Of a stretch of DNA of 64,000 bases, positions 8,238-17,614 are shown in pieces (the first letter of the stretch is position 1; every line of letters starts with the position of its first letter). A model generated the notes under the pieces. The model ran no database searches. It worked only from the letters and a program-made list of their open reading frames with translations, and had not been told where the DNA came from. Source of the DNA: Oscillospiraceae bacterium (GTDB lineage: Bacteria > Bacillota > Clostridia > Oscillospirales > Ruminococcaceae); assembly GCA_009780025.1 (NCBI GenBank), contig WRAV01000006.1, positions 1 to 64,000 on the forward strand, given 5' to 3'. The position numbers and the translations under genes were made by a program.

Positions 8238-9419
8238 TCACAACGTCTTTGTAAATTTCGCCAGGCGCTCAACTGCTTCTTTGATGTTATCCATCGAGTT
8301 CGCGTAAGAGAGCCGGATATATCCTTCCCCGAACGCGCCAAACGCGGTTCCCCACGCGGCGGCCACACCGGCCTCGTCCAGCAGCCGCTCGGCAAACGTT
8401 TTGTCGGGAATCCCAAAGCTGGATATGTCGGGGAAAACGTAGAATGCGCCTTGAGGCATACAGCATTTCACGCCATCAATAGAATTCAGCGCACTCACCA
8501 GATAATTGCGCCGCTCAATGAAAGCCGCCCGCATCTCATCCACCGCGTCCTGGGGGCCGTTAAGAGCCTCTATAGCCGCCATCTGGCTGAATGATGCTGT
8601 ACAGGAATTGGAGTTGATCATCAGCATTTCCATCTGCTTTGCAAGCTCAGGGTGCAAAATCCCAAAGCCCAGACGCCAGCCGGTCATGGCATAGGTTTTC
8701 GAGAAGCCGTCCAGAATAATCGTCCTGTCCTTAAACTCAGGCAGAGAGGCGATTGAGAACACCTCGCCCTCAAAAATCAGACGGTCGTAGATTTCGTCAG
8801 AGAGGATGAAAATATCCGGGCGACCTTTGAGGACTTCGGCTATCGCCAGAATGTCTTCGCGGGTAAACACTCCGCCCGTGGGATTTGACGGGCTGTTGAT
8901 TAGCACCATTTTAGTCTTAGGCGTAATCAGTTTTTTGAACTCTTCTAGGTTCAGCCTGAAATCGTTCTCTGCCGACAAGCGCAGCGGAACAGGAACGCCA
9001 CCAGCATACCTAATGCAGGATTCATAGATTGGGAAAGACGGGTTGGGGTAAACGACCTCATCGCCCGGATTAATCAGCATCTGCATGGTGTAGAACATAA
9101 CCGGCTTACCGCCGGGCACTATCACGACCTCTTCTTTGGAGGTCTTAATGCCTTTATGCCGCGCAGCGTATTCAGCTATTGCTTGCCTTGCCTCGGGAAA
9201 GCCGGGCGCAGGAGAATACCCTGTGTAACCATTGTTCATGGCGTGGCAGGCCGCGTCAATGATATTTTGCGGAGTCTTAAAGTCAGGCTGGCCGATTTCC
9301 ATGTGTACGACACTACGGCCCTGTGCTTCTAGAGCCCTAGCTTTTGCAAGGATAGCAAACGCTGACTCGGTATGAAGTAGGTTCATTCTTTCCGCTATTG
9401 CTTTTTCAAACATTGTCAC
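8238..9419 (-). CDS. Pyridoxal phosphate-dependent aminotransferase class I/II
   Basis: 'INSPSNPTGGVFTREDI', 'LSDEIYDRLIFEG', 'LDGFSKTYAMTGWRLGF' (PLP lysine motif). Confidence 0.95.
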   Translation of the reverse strand: MTMFEKAIAERMNLLHTESAFAILAKARALEAQGRSVVHMEIGQPDFKTPQNIIDAACHAMNNGYTGYSPAPGFPEARQAIAEYAARHKGIKTSKEEVVIVPGGKPVMFYTMQMLINPGDEVVYPNPSFPIYESCIRYAGGVPVPLRLSAENDFRLNLEEFKKLITPKTKMVLINSPSNPTGGVFTREDILAIAEVLKGRPDIFILSDEIYDRLIFEGEVFSIASLPEFKDRTIILDGFSKTYAMTGWRLGFGILHPELAKQMEMLMINSNSCTASFSQMAAIEALNGPQDAVDEMRAAFIERRNYLVSALNSIDGVKCCMPQGAFYVFPDISSFGIPDKTFAERLLDEAGVAAAWGTAFGAFGEGYIRLSYANSMDNIKEAVERLAKFTKTL

Positions 9420-9433
9420 TGTACCTCCTCGTA

Positions 9434-10351
9434 TTAATTATAATCTTCAAGCAAGGCCCACGCGCGCTTAAGCGTGCGCTTTGTGTTTGCCATAATTATA
9501 CCCGCATCCTGCTCCGGTCGCGGAGCAACCTCCATAGAGAAAACCAGCGGGTTCTCGGCTCTGAAAAAGCCCTCATCCTTGAGCACCCGCAAAAAATCCA
9601 AAAGCTCGTCTGTGTCATTTGCGCTATTGGGATACCCAAAGCATGGGTGGACATCGCCGTATCCATCGCACCCCTCTTTGATCACCGCGTTACCAAAATG
9701 AAGATGGGTAATGTATGGCCTAAGCATTTGAATTACAAACCGGCTGTTCTCGTAAGTAGTGGGGAAATGAGAAAGATCCACGCAAATCCCAAAATTGCTG
9801 TGGGTGGTGCGCATATCCGCAGCAATTTTGGCGGCAAGAGGGGCCGGCCCTATAAGCACCGCTTTGTCCATGTCAAAGTCAAAGACTTCAAGCTCCACCG
9901 TTATGTCTTTAGTTTTTGCGTAATCACAGACGTTGCGGGTAGTTTTTAAGAGTTGGGCATAGGCCTGGTCTTTTGTAGCTTCCTCCCATTTGCCTGCCAA
10001 AAAAGTTATCTCTTTGGCGCCAAGGTATTCCGCCTCGTCCACCGACTCCATTAGGGTCTTTTCAGCTTTTTGCCGCTCTGCTTCATCAATGTGGTTGGGG
10101 TTGAGCTTGGGTCCTAATATCCGGGTGTGCACGCCGTAGCATACTTTCATATGGCTGTCGGCCAAGATTTGTTTTGCGCTCTCGCGCGTTTTATCGTCCT
10201 TGATTTGGCCTATCTCTATAGCGTCAAAAAAGTCGTCACAGGCAAGGTTTTTCAGCGACTCCAGCAGTTCATACCTCGCCGGAGGGTGAATCATCCACTG
10301 AACTACACCCACCTTAAAATACTTATGAATCGAATCTTTCATTGCCTTCAC
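9434..10351 (-). CDS. Sugar phosphate isomerase/epimerase (xylose isomerase-like TIM barrel)
   Basis: 'GVVQWMIHP', 'ITVELEVFDFD', 'FGICVDLSHFPTTYE', 'HLHFGNAV', 'VFSMEVAP' pattern of AP_endonuc_2 family. Confidence 0.8.
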   Translation of the reverse strand: MKAMKDSIHKYFKVGVVQWMIHPPARYELLESLKNLACDDFFDAIEIGQIKDDKTRESAKQILADSHMKVCYGVHTRILGPKLNPNHIDEAERQKAEKTLMESVDEAEYLGAKEITFLAGKWEEATKDQAYAQLLKTTRNVCDYAKTKDITVELEVFDFDMDKAVLIGPAPLAAKIAADMRTTHSNFGICVDLSHFPTTYENSRFVIQMLRPYITHLHFGNAVIKEGCDGYGDVHPCFGYPNSANDTDELLDFLRVLKDEGFFRAENPLVFSMEVAPRPEQDAGIIMANTKRTLKRAWALLEDYN

Positions 10352-10410
10352 ACCTTTCGATTGAGCGTGTCTATAACTACAAAGTAGCCGCTACGCCCTC
10401 TACACAAGCA

Positions 10411-10451
10411 AAGCCGACTTATAGAGTGCATACACCCGAAAGTCGGCTTTC
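10411..10451. terminator. Hairpin downstream of dctM
   Basis: aaagccgactt...aagtcggcttt inverted repeat. Confidence 0.5.
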
Positions 10452-10472
10452 TAGCCGCTTTAGAACAAGTAT

Positions 10473-11747
10473 TTAACCAAAGAATACCCCCGGCAGCCAT
10501 AAGACGGTTTGGGGCACAAATGCTACTATCATCAGTATAACTATGAGCATTATCACGAATGGGAAAGCTGCCTTTAGCGACGGCCACAAGGGTACGTTGC
10601 CGATTTGGGCCGCGGTGGCAATGCATAGGCCGAACGGAGGCGTTATCAGGCCGATAAATAGGTTAATACAGGCCATAACGGCAAAGTGTATCGGGTCCAT
10701 GCCGGCGGCGATCGCCACTGGCATCAAGAACGGGAATGTAATCATAATTGCAGCCATGGCATCCATAAACAAGCCAATGCACAGCAAAAACAGGTTTAGT
10801 ATGAGTATAATTACTATTGGGTTTTCGCTAACCCCCAGAATAAGCCTGGCGATAGTTTGGGGGACTTGCTCCATGATGAGTATTGATCCGAATACATTAG
10901 CTATACCCATCAGCATCAGTACAGTGGCAGCAGTGCGCATAGTTTTCGAGATATTTCGGTATATGTCTATGAGTTTAAGCTCACGATAGATTAATGCCCC
11001 GGCGATGAGAGCGTACAGTACGGTGACAACCGCAGCCTCGGTGGGAGTGAAGAACCCGCCCATAACGCCGATAATCAATACAACAGGGGCAAGCAGTGCC
11101 CATATTGCCTCTCTGGTGGTTGCTAGGATCTCACGGAAAGTGTAGCGCCGATGCCTTGGATAGTTGCGCTTTACGGCTATGACATACACAAGACCTAAAA
11201 AGGAGAAGCCTATTATCAGACCGGGTATGATGCCGCCCGCAAACATCCTGCCTATACTGATACCAACCGCGGTACCTGCGATAACCATAGGCACACTTGG
11301 CGGCATGGTTGGGGCTATAATCGCGGTACTGGCTGTGAGCGCTACTGCGTACTCTTCTTCATAGCCTTCTCGTTTCATCGCGGGTATAAGTATGGTGCCA
11401 AGGTTACAAACATCGGCTACCGCCGTGCCTGTTATGCCCGCGAAAACCTTTGATGTCAGCACATTTACAAGCGAGAGGCTCCCGCGTATTTGCCCTACCA
11501 AAGAGTTGCAGAAAGCAAACAGCCGTCTGGCGATGCCGCCTGAGTTGAAAAGCGAACCCGCCACGATGAACGCAGGTATCGACAACAGCGGGAACGAGTC
11601 CATACCGGCGTACATTCTCTGCCCCAGCAGCGCAAGCGGAATGTCGGAAACCAAAAGATAAAACATGCTGGCCAGGCCCAAAGAGAAAGCGATAGGTACT
11701 CCCAAGGCCATCATTAAAAAGAATACCCCAAACATTGCACCTATCAT
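10473..11747 (-). CDS. dctM: TRAP transporter large permease
   Basis: Multi-TM; 'GLFMDAMAAIMITFPFLMPVA', 'LITPPFGLC', 'GGFFTPTEAAVV' DctM signatures. Confidence 0.95.
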   Translation of the reverse strand: MIGAMFGVFFLMMALGVPIAFSLGLASMFYLLVSDIPLALLGQRMYAGMDSFPLLSIPAFIVAGSLFNSGGIARRLFAFCNSLVGQIRGSLSLVNVLTSKVFAGITGTAVADVCNLGTILIPAMKREGYEEEYAVALTASTAIIAPTMPPSVPMVIAGTAVGISIGRMFAGGIIPGLIIGFSFLGLVYVIAVKRNYPRHRRYTFREILATTREAIWALLAPVVLIIGVMGGFFTPTEAAVVTVLYALIAGALIYRELKLIDIYRNISKTMRTAATVLMLMGIANVFGSILIMEQVPQTIARLILGVSENPIVIILILNLFLLCIGLFMDAMAAIMITFPFLMPVAIAAGMDPIHFAVMACINLFIGLITPPFGLCIATAAQIGNVPLWPSLKAAFPFVIMLIVILMIVAFVPQTVLWLPGVFFG

Positions 11748-12367
11748 GCGTTATTCCCCCCATCTGAGCCGGAACTTGAAGCTAATTTCTGTCTTTTGAG
11801 CTCTTCGGCCAGCGCCGCATTTTCCTGGGATTGCTTTTCGGCCGCTTCTCTCTCGCGCTGTATTACGCGCTCGGGGTTTCTAAAGTCGCCAAACAAAAAG
11901 ATAGCTCTGCCAACGGCCGCTACTGTTGACATGACAGCTAACATCGGCATGGTGATTAGGAAAATAACCATGGGAATCTGCATAGCGAAAGACAGACGCT
12001 GCCCGCCCAAAGCGATGAGCGGCCAACTTGCGAAAATCAGCCCAACGAAGAATACCACGACAAACAAGCTTGCGAGTGCCTCGAAAAACAATCGCACCCT
12101 CAAGGGGACAAGCATAAATATTATGTCAACCCTCGCGAACATACCATACTTAACCGCTATGGGCGCGCCAAAGCCGATAATGTAGAAATAGAACAACATG
12201 GTGAGCTCTTCCGTCCAGATTACAATCAAATCGGGGATGAATCTGGCGGTTATTTGAAGCAGCACTGTAAAAAACAATCCCATAAAAGCCAGGAACAGCA
12301 CAGCGTCAAATATCTTCTCGGTTATGTCCGACACCTTCCTCAAAAGGTACGACCTCCTTTTCCTCAA
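11744..12367 (-). CDS. dctQ: TRAP transporter small permease
   Basis: 4 TM, 'WTEELTMLFYFYIIGFGAPIAVKYGMFARVDI'; overlaps dctM by 4 nt. Confidence 0.9.
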   Translation of the reverse strand: MRKRRSYLLRKVSDITEKIFDAVLFLAFMGLFFTVLLQITARFIPDLIVIWTEELTMLFYFYIIGFGAPIAVKYGMFARVDIIFMLVPLRVRLFFEALASLFVVVFFVGLIFASWPLIALGGQRLSFAMQIPMVIFLITMPMLAVMSTVAAVGRAIFLFGDFRNPERVIQREREAAEKQSQENAALAEELKRQKLASSSGSDGGNNA

Positions 12368-12400
12368 ACAAGAGGAACAGAATCTGGGTTCAATCCGAAC

Positions 12401-12446
12401 CCGCCCGCGACAGTGATTAGGTTAAGTCCTAATCTGCCGCGAGCGG
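12401..12446 (-). promoter_or_regulatory. Strong intercistronic hairpin between dctP and dctQ
   Basis: Minus strand ccgctcgcggcagattagg-acttaa-cctaatcactgtcgcgggcgg. Confidence 0.7.
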
Positions 12447-12487
12447 AGTCTTGGTTAATTTGCAGAAACGTTAGCGGACACTACAAT

Positions 12488-13534
12488 TTAGAGGCCATAA
12501 GCCTGGATTTCCAGGAAAAGCTCCCAAACTTCGTCGCTGAAGAATTCTTGCATCGCGGGAATCATAGCTTCTCTAAATGCGTCCCTGTCCACATCTTCGT
12601 TAACAATCATGCCAGTGTCGACAATGCGTTGTGTAAAGTCTATTCTGCTGTCCAGATATGCCTGGTATGCAAATGCTTGTGCGCTGGCTGCTGCATCCAA
12701 AACTACTTGTTGCAGTTCGGCATCCAGAGCATCGAAAGCAGTCACGCTGCACAGGAAGAGCTTAACTCCAACGGTGTGCTCGGTCAGATTGACGTGGCTT
12801 TGCACCTCGAACAAGCTGCCGGTGTAGATCATGTCAAACGGGTTTTCCTGCATGTCGATAACGCCTTGGCTGAGTGCCATGAAGACTTCGGCAAAAGGCA
12901 TTGACGCGGGGCTGGCACCTGCGCCTGCCCAAGCTGCGGTCAGAACCGGACTGGGCATAACACGCATGTTTATGCCTTGGATGTCGTCGGGATGGTTTAC
13001 AGCAAAGTTACTTGTCAGGTTTCTGGGCATGCGGGGGATGTAGTAAAGCATCTGGAAACCGGCGTCGTATAAATCATCAAAGATGCGAGCGCCTATCGGG
13101 CCATCCAGAATTGCTTGAAGGTGAGGTGTGTCGCGGAAAGTCCAAGGTGCGTCCAGCAGAGCGGCTGCGGGCGCGAACACTTCCAGCGTACCTGCGGAGG
13201 CGTTCATTTCGGCTGTGCCCAAAAGCATACCGTGCAGAACGTCAATCTCTGTACCCAGCGCACTGGCGGGGAAAACTTGAACTTCCATCCTGCCGCCGCT
13301 CAGTTCATATACTTGCTCGGCGAAGTGGATCGCAGAAATGTGCCAAGGGTGGTCTTCCTGTACAATATGGCCGAATCTCCAGAGTACACTTTCACCAGTG
13401 GAAGCGGCTGGCTCAGCCTGTGCATTTCCACCAGCAGCCGGAGCTGCGGGTGCCGGAGCGGCTGGCGAACCACAGCCTGCAAGCAGAGCTAGGGTCAGCA
13501 CAACGCAAACTAGCAGTAACAACGATCTTCTCAT
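12488..13534 (-). CDS. dctP: TRAP transporter substrate-binding lipoprotein
   Basis: Lipobox 'LALLAGCGS', 'WHISAIHFAEQVYELSGGRMEVQVFPASALGTE', 'PFAEVFMALSQGVIDMQENPFDMIY'. Confidence 0.95.
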   Translation of the reverse strand: MRRSLLLLVCVVLTLALLAGCGSPAAPAPAAPAAGGNAQAEPAASTGESVLWRFGHIVQEDHPWHISAIHFAEQVYELSGGRMEVQVFPASALGTEIDVLHGMLLGTAEMNASAGTLEVFAPAAALLDAPWTFRDTPHLQAILDGPIGARIFDDLYDAGFQMLYYIPRMPRNLTSNFAVNHPDDIQGINMRVMPSPVLTAAWAGAGASPASMPFAEVFMALSQGVIDMQENPFDMIYTGSLFEVQSHVNLTEHTVGVKLFLCSVTAFDALDAELQQVVLDAAASAQAFAYQAYLDSRIDFTQRIVDTGMIVNEDVDRDAFREAMIPAMQEFFSDEVWELFLEIQAYGL

Positions 13535-13885
13535 GATTTTTCCTCCTAAAGTACGTTAAGTAAATTTTTTTATATCGCACACTGACCCGGACTTCCGAAT
13601 CAGGTATGATACGGGATTTTTTTGGCCGATTGGCCGGTGCGCTACCTACTTGCAGCTAGTCACACAAGCTAATTATTTAGCTGAACATATCTCGATTTGT
13701 ACCAATAGGCACATTTATCATTGTTGCATAAAAATGTCTGTTTGTCAATGCTTTATATGTGCATCCCAAATGCTGGCAAAATAACTTAACCCATACGAAA
13801 AGTATTGATTTTTGCATTTCGATTATGTATTATTAAACCCTGTATAGATACCAAAGGTTAAATGAAAGGCGGGTCTGGTTAAGCC

Positions 13886-14530
13886 ATGAGTGAATCCGAA
13901 AGTGAAACCCTAGGCCATGAGCTGACAGAAGAACTTTATCAAGACGGAAAGACGCGCAACCCGCAGCGCATAGTGGAAAGACTTGTAGCCGCGTTTCCAG
14001 GGAATATGGGGTATTCGGTTTCCGCTAACTTTAGCCCATACCTTAAAGATGAGATCATCACCAAGAGCCAGGCCGAGGCCTACGACGAGATTATGCTTTA
14101 TCTTGATAGCTTCAAGATAAAGGTACCACTTCTCTTGAGTGTTTTGGATTGGTACTTGTCGTCTTTGTCTCCCAAAGAAAATAAAATGAAAAGCCGAGAA
14201 AATCTAACTACCGAATGGCTGTTAAACGCCTCAGACGAGCAGCTCGAGCTATACAAAAAAGCCTTGCTCAAGCGGGCAAAGGCCCAACAGGGGAATCGTG
14301 GAAGGCGCAATCCCATTGAACGGGCGAACGTCGAGCTTAAAAACCGCATGGAGGCCGCCGGGTATTATAGCCAGATGTTGCCTCTGCTAAAGCAGCTAAG
14401 CCCCACTTACGCGGACCACATGAGACGATTGGAAGAATTAAATGACAAGATTTGCAGCGAGCTTAAGTTGCGATACGATGACGACGGCTATCTCATCGTT
14501 GGGGCTTTGGAATCGGGCGACACCCCTTAG
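13886..14530 (+). CDS. Hypothetical protein
   Basis: 214 aa ORF with RBS-like 'aaaggcggg'; basic central segment 'KRAKAQQGNRGRRNPIERANVELKNRMEAAGYY'; no recognised family. Confidence 0.65.
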   Translation: MSESESETLGHELTEELYQDGKTRNPQRIVERLVAAFPGNMGYSVSANFSPYLKDEIITKSQAEAYDEIMLYLDSFKIKVPLLLSVLDWYLSSLSPKENKMKSRENLTTEWLLNASDEQLELYKKALLKRAKAQQGNRGRRNPIERANVELKNRMEAAGYYSQMLPLLKQLSPTYADHMRRLEELNDKICSELKLRYDDDGYLIVGALESGDTP

Positions 14531-14567
14531 CTACTTATGAACCCGCACAAGAAATGGAGGCTATATA

Positions 14568-15848
14568 ATGAGCGGCACCTTTTTACTGCCCTACGATAGG
14601 GGTACTATTGAGCTTAATATTCCGGAGCAGAACAAAGTCCAGGTCATCCAAAGCAAGGAGTGGCCTTCCGACGTGGACGTTGCGCGCCTTCTTCGGGACG
14701 CGCTGGAAAACCCCATCGGCGCTCCGACTCTGCGCAGCCTTAGCGAGAACGCGAAAAAAATCACCATCATCACAAACGACAACACCCGCCCCATGCCCAG
14801 TGCAATAACCATTCCGGCGATCATAAATAGCCTCTACCATCCGGAAACGCACTACGATATCACCATACTTATCGCCACCGGCCTCCACCGAGAGATGACG
14901 CGCGACGAGATGATTGAGCAGTACGGCGAGGAAGTTTGTAGAAAGTACCGGGTGGTAAACCACGTGGCTACCGACTCTTCCAGCTTGTGCAGCTTCGGGA
15001 AGTTGCGCTCGGGTGAAGAGCTGTTTCTAAATCAGATCGTTGCGCAGAGCGATCTTCTTATCACCGAAGGGTATATCGAACCGCACTTCTTCGCAGGTTT
15101 TTCCGGTGGGCGCAAGAGCCTTTATCCGGGTGTGGCGAGCGCGGCAAACATTCTCTCAAACCACCGGCCCGAGAACATCGCAAACCAGTGTGCTCGCCAG
15201 GCCAACCTTGACGGAAACCCGGTTCATGAGATATGTTCCGAGGCCGTCCAGCTTGCCGGCCTTAAATTTATATTGAATGTCGCGCTCAACCAAGATAAGC
15301 AGATTATAGCGGCCTTTGCGGGGCATCCGGTCGAAGCTCATCTAGTGGGCTGCAAATTTGTGGAAGAGCACATGTCAGCAGACATCCACAAGACCGATAT
15401 CGCCATAACCTCTAACAACGGCTACCCCCTGGACCGCAACCTGTACCAGGTTGTTAAGGGGATTGACACCGCCGCAAAGGCGGCACGGGATGGCGGCGTT
15501 GTCATTGTCGCGGCCGGGTGTGTTGACAAGGTGGAGCACGTGCACTTTCAAAACCTTCTCCAGTCTTGCTCCACACCGGAGGAGCTGCGCGAGAAGATGT
15601 CGCAGGGGCCGAGTGAAACAGACAAGTGGCAGGTTCAGGTGCTCGCGAAGACACTGGTCACACATACAGTTATTCTGGTCAGCGACGGCATCGGGCCGGA
15701 GCTTGCGAACAGCATGTTCCTAAAACACGCGTACACGATGGACGAAGCCCTGGAAACAGCGTTCGCGATAACCGGGCGCGACGCCTCCATAAGCGTAATG
15801 CCGGAAGGACCCGTGGTCATACCACGCGTTAGAGAGGGTTCGTATTAA
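14568..15848 (+). CDS. larA: Nickel-dependent lactate racemase-like protein
   Basis: 'TGLHREMTRDE', 'EPHFFAGFSGGRKSLYPGVASAANILSNH' match LarA active-site/pincer motifs. Confidence 0.88.
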   Translation: MSGTFLLPYDRGTIELNIPEQNKVQVIQSKEWPSDVDVARLLRDALENPIGAPTLRSLSENAKKITIITNDNTRPMPSAITIPAIINSLYHPETHYDITILIATGLHREMTRDEMIEQYGEEVCRKYRVVNHVATDSSSLCSFGKLRSGEELFLNQIVAQSDLLITEGYIEPHFFAGFSGGRKSLYPGVASAANILSNHRPENIANQCARQANLDGNPVHEICSEAVQLAGLKFILNVALNQDKQIIAAFAGHPVEAHLVGCKFVEEHMSADIHKTDIAITSNNGYPLDRNLYQVVKGIDTAAKAARDGGVVIVAAGCVDKVEHVHFQNLLQSCSTPEELREKMSQGPSETDKWQVQVLAKTLVTHTVILVSDGIGPELANSMFLKHAYTMDEALETAFAITGRDASISVMPEGPVVIPRVREGSY

Positions 15849-16036
15849 AGAGGGGTTCATTTCACAGAGACAAAATTCAGGGCTGTTGCAAACCGTTTTA
15901 GGTGGTAGCGATGGCCCCCTTTTCTTATTCCGCACAGGTTGTACTTTTGTGTTTTTTTGAAGTGCAATATTTTAAAAAACACCAACGCATTATATGTTTG
16001 TAAGCTGCCGACTGGTCACACGAAAGGAGCAGCGAC

Positions 16037-17173
16037 ATGACACTTGAAGAACTGCGTCAACGCAGAAGCGACTTGGGCGAGCGCCGGAGCGCAACGTTAG
16101 ATAACATGCGCACTATCGCCGAAGAATCGAACCGAGTAGCTGATGTCGCCCATAACGCGAAACAGATACTTGACAACCTTGACACTGAATTTGAGTCTAA
16201 AACCAAGCTGAACAAGGTCGATGTTTCCTTCCTCTTTTTCGCTACGGCGTTGCAGTGTGTGCGGCAGTACTTGCTCACTAGCTTTAACGAGCGACTTGAT
16301 GATAAGGCAGCTGCAGAAAAAGCAAATGGTGGTGGGACAAAAGAAACAAGCGATCGTTCCCACCGTTGGTACAGACCAACATTAGAAGAAATTTGCACAA
16401 ATCCGGTTCCATATGACGCAACCATGGGAAGCCCTGATTTTGATTTAGGCCTTGGTGGAACGGGTAAAAGGTTTAAGGCGCTTGGGCACGACCCGTTGCT
16501 GGGATATATTTTTGGCACTGCTAATATAGTTACCAGCACGGTAACCACGTGGGACCTTCAATCATTTCATGTCAAGACAGGTCAAACATCGAAGGGGCAT
16601 GCCAGAGACAAGGTTACCAATAGAGCCGACACCTCAAAAGTGTTCGCTTACACAAAGGACAGACTACTTGATGAAGGCATTGAGGGCAAAACATGTGTAG
16701 GAACGGCACTGTTAAAGCAATGGGCACACATAAAGTCTGATATGTATTCTATAACGGGGTTGCCTATTCCAACAATAAGCACAATCTCGCCGGACTTTGG
16801 TAGGGAGTTGGCAAAATATGGCATAGACATGGGGAATCTTGCAACCGTTGGCAAGCAAGCTGCGGGCGCAATATTGATAAATATAATAATCGCGATGATA
16901 CACTACGTGTTTTACGATGAAAGCCAATACTCCAACAGAAGGCAATACGAAGTGAAGACGAGAAAAATATTAAGCTACTCAAACGCAATTGCCTCGGCTA
17001 GTAATATTGTTTATGTCGCAATTAGCGAAGATTTCAAAAAATTTGACATAGGCGGTATGATTGTGACTATATGGCGCTTAATATCGGATTCTAATTTTAT
17101 AGCTAACGTCAAAGAAGAATTTGTCTTTGGCAGCTTCGACAAAATAATTCAAGGCGAAGAATATAGCTTCTAA
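16037..17173 (+). CDS. Hypothetical protein with hydrophobic segments
   Basis: 378 aa, RBS 'aaaggagcagcgac'; conserved-looking 'LGLGGTGKRFKALGHDPLLGYIFGTANIVTSTVTTWD'; hydrophobic 'AAGAILINIIIAMIHYVF'. Confidence 0.75.
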   Translation: MTLEELRQRRSDLGERRSATLDNMRTIAEESNRVADVAHNAKQILDNLDTEFESKTKLNKVDVSFLFFATALQCVRQYLLTSFNERLDDKAAAEKANGGGTKETSDRSHRWYRPTLEEICTNPVPYDATMGSPDFDLGLGGTGKRFKALGHDPLLGYIFGTANIVTSTVTTWDLQSFHVKTGQTSKGHARDKVTNRADTSKVFAYTKDRLLDEGIEGKTCVGTALLKQWAHIKSDMYSITGLPIPTISTISPDFGRELAKYGIDMGNLATVGKQAAGAILINIIIAMIHYVFYDESQYSNRRQYEVKTRKILSYSNAIASASNIVYVAISEDFKKFDIGGMIVTIWRLISDSNFIANVKEEFVFGSFDKIIQGEEYSF

Positions 17174-17197
17174 AAAATAGTGGGAGGTCTTTAGATT

Positions 17198-17599
17198 ATG
17201 CCATTTCCTATTTTAATCGCGGGGGTAGCTGCAAAAGCTATTGCGGCTACAGTAAGCACAAAAGTTGCCGTTGCAGCGGTAGCCGCGACAGCAGGGGCAG
17301 GCGCTACAGTTGCAACAGCGTTATATAAGAAAGGAAAACATCGCGGAAAAAAAGAAGGTTACATACAAGCTTCAAAGGAATATGAAAGTAAACTTAGAAA
17401 ACAAACCGAAGAATTTTTATCGCAATGTGAAGTTTTCGAATCCCAGCGCGGTGAGTATGAACAGTTGATAAATGATTACGAGCGTATTATTGGAGTGTTG
17501 AAAAAAGAAGTTGACAGCAACGATAACCATGCGGCAAACGTTTTGCTGCGCAAAGTTGTTAAGGAGAAACACGAATTAAAAAATCTTAGTAACGCTTAG
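17198..17599 (+). CDS. Small Ala/Gly-rich (glycine-zipper-like) membrane protein with basic coiled-coil tail
   Basis: 'AVAAVAATAGAGATVATALYKKGKHRGKKEGYIQASKEYESKLRKQTEEF'; RBS 'gggagg'. Confidence 0.75.
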   Translation: MPFPILIAGVAAKAIAATVSTKVAVAAVAATAGAGATVATALYKKGKHRGKKEGYIQASKEYESKLRKQTEEFLSQCEVFESQRGEYEQLINDYERIIGVLKKEVDSNDNHAANVLLRKVVKEKHELKNLSNA

Positions 17600-17614
17600 C
17601 ATGAGGTGAATATT

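Noticed and set aside
12254-12904. 216-aa plus-strand ORF across dctQ/dctP
   Set aside because: Antisense to well-supported TRAP genes, no RBS or motif.
13430-13480. Ala/Pro-rich low-complexity segment in DctP (SPAAPAPAAPAAGG) as unusual repeat
   Set aside because: Ordinary flexible linker after the lipobox of Gram-positive binding lipoproteins.
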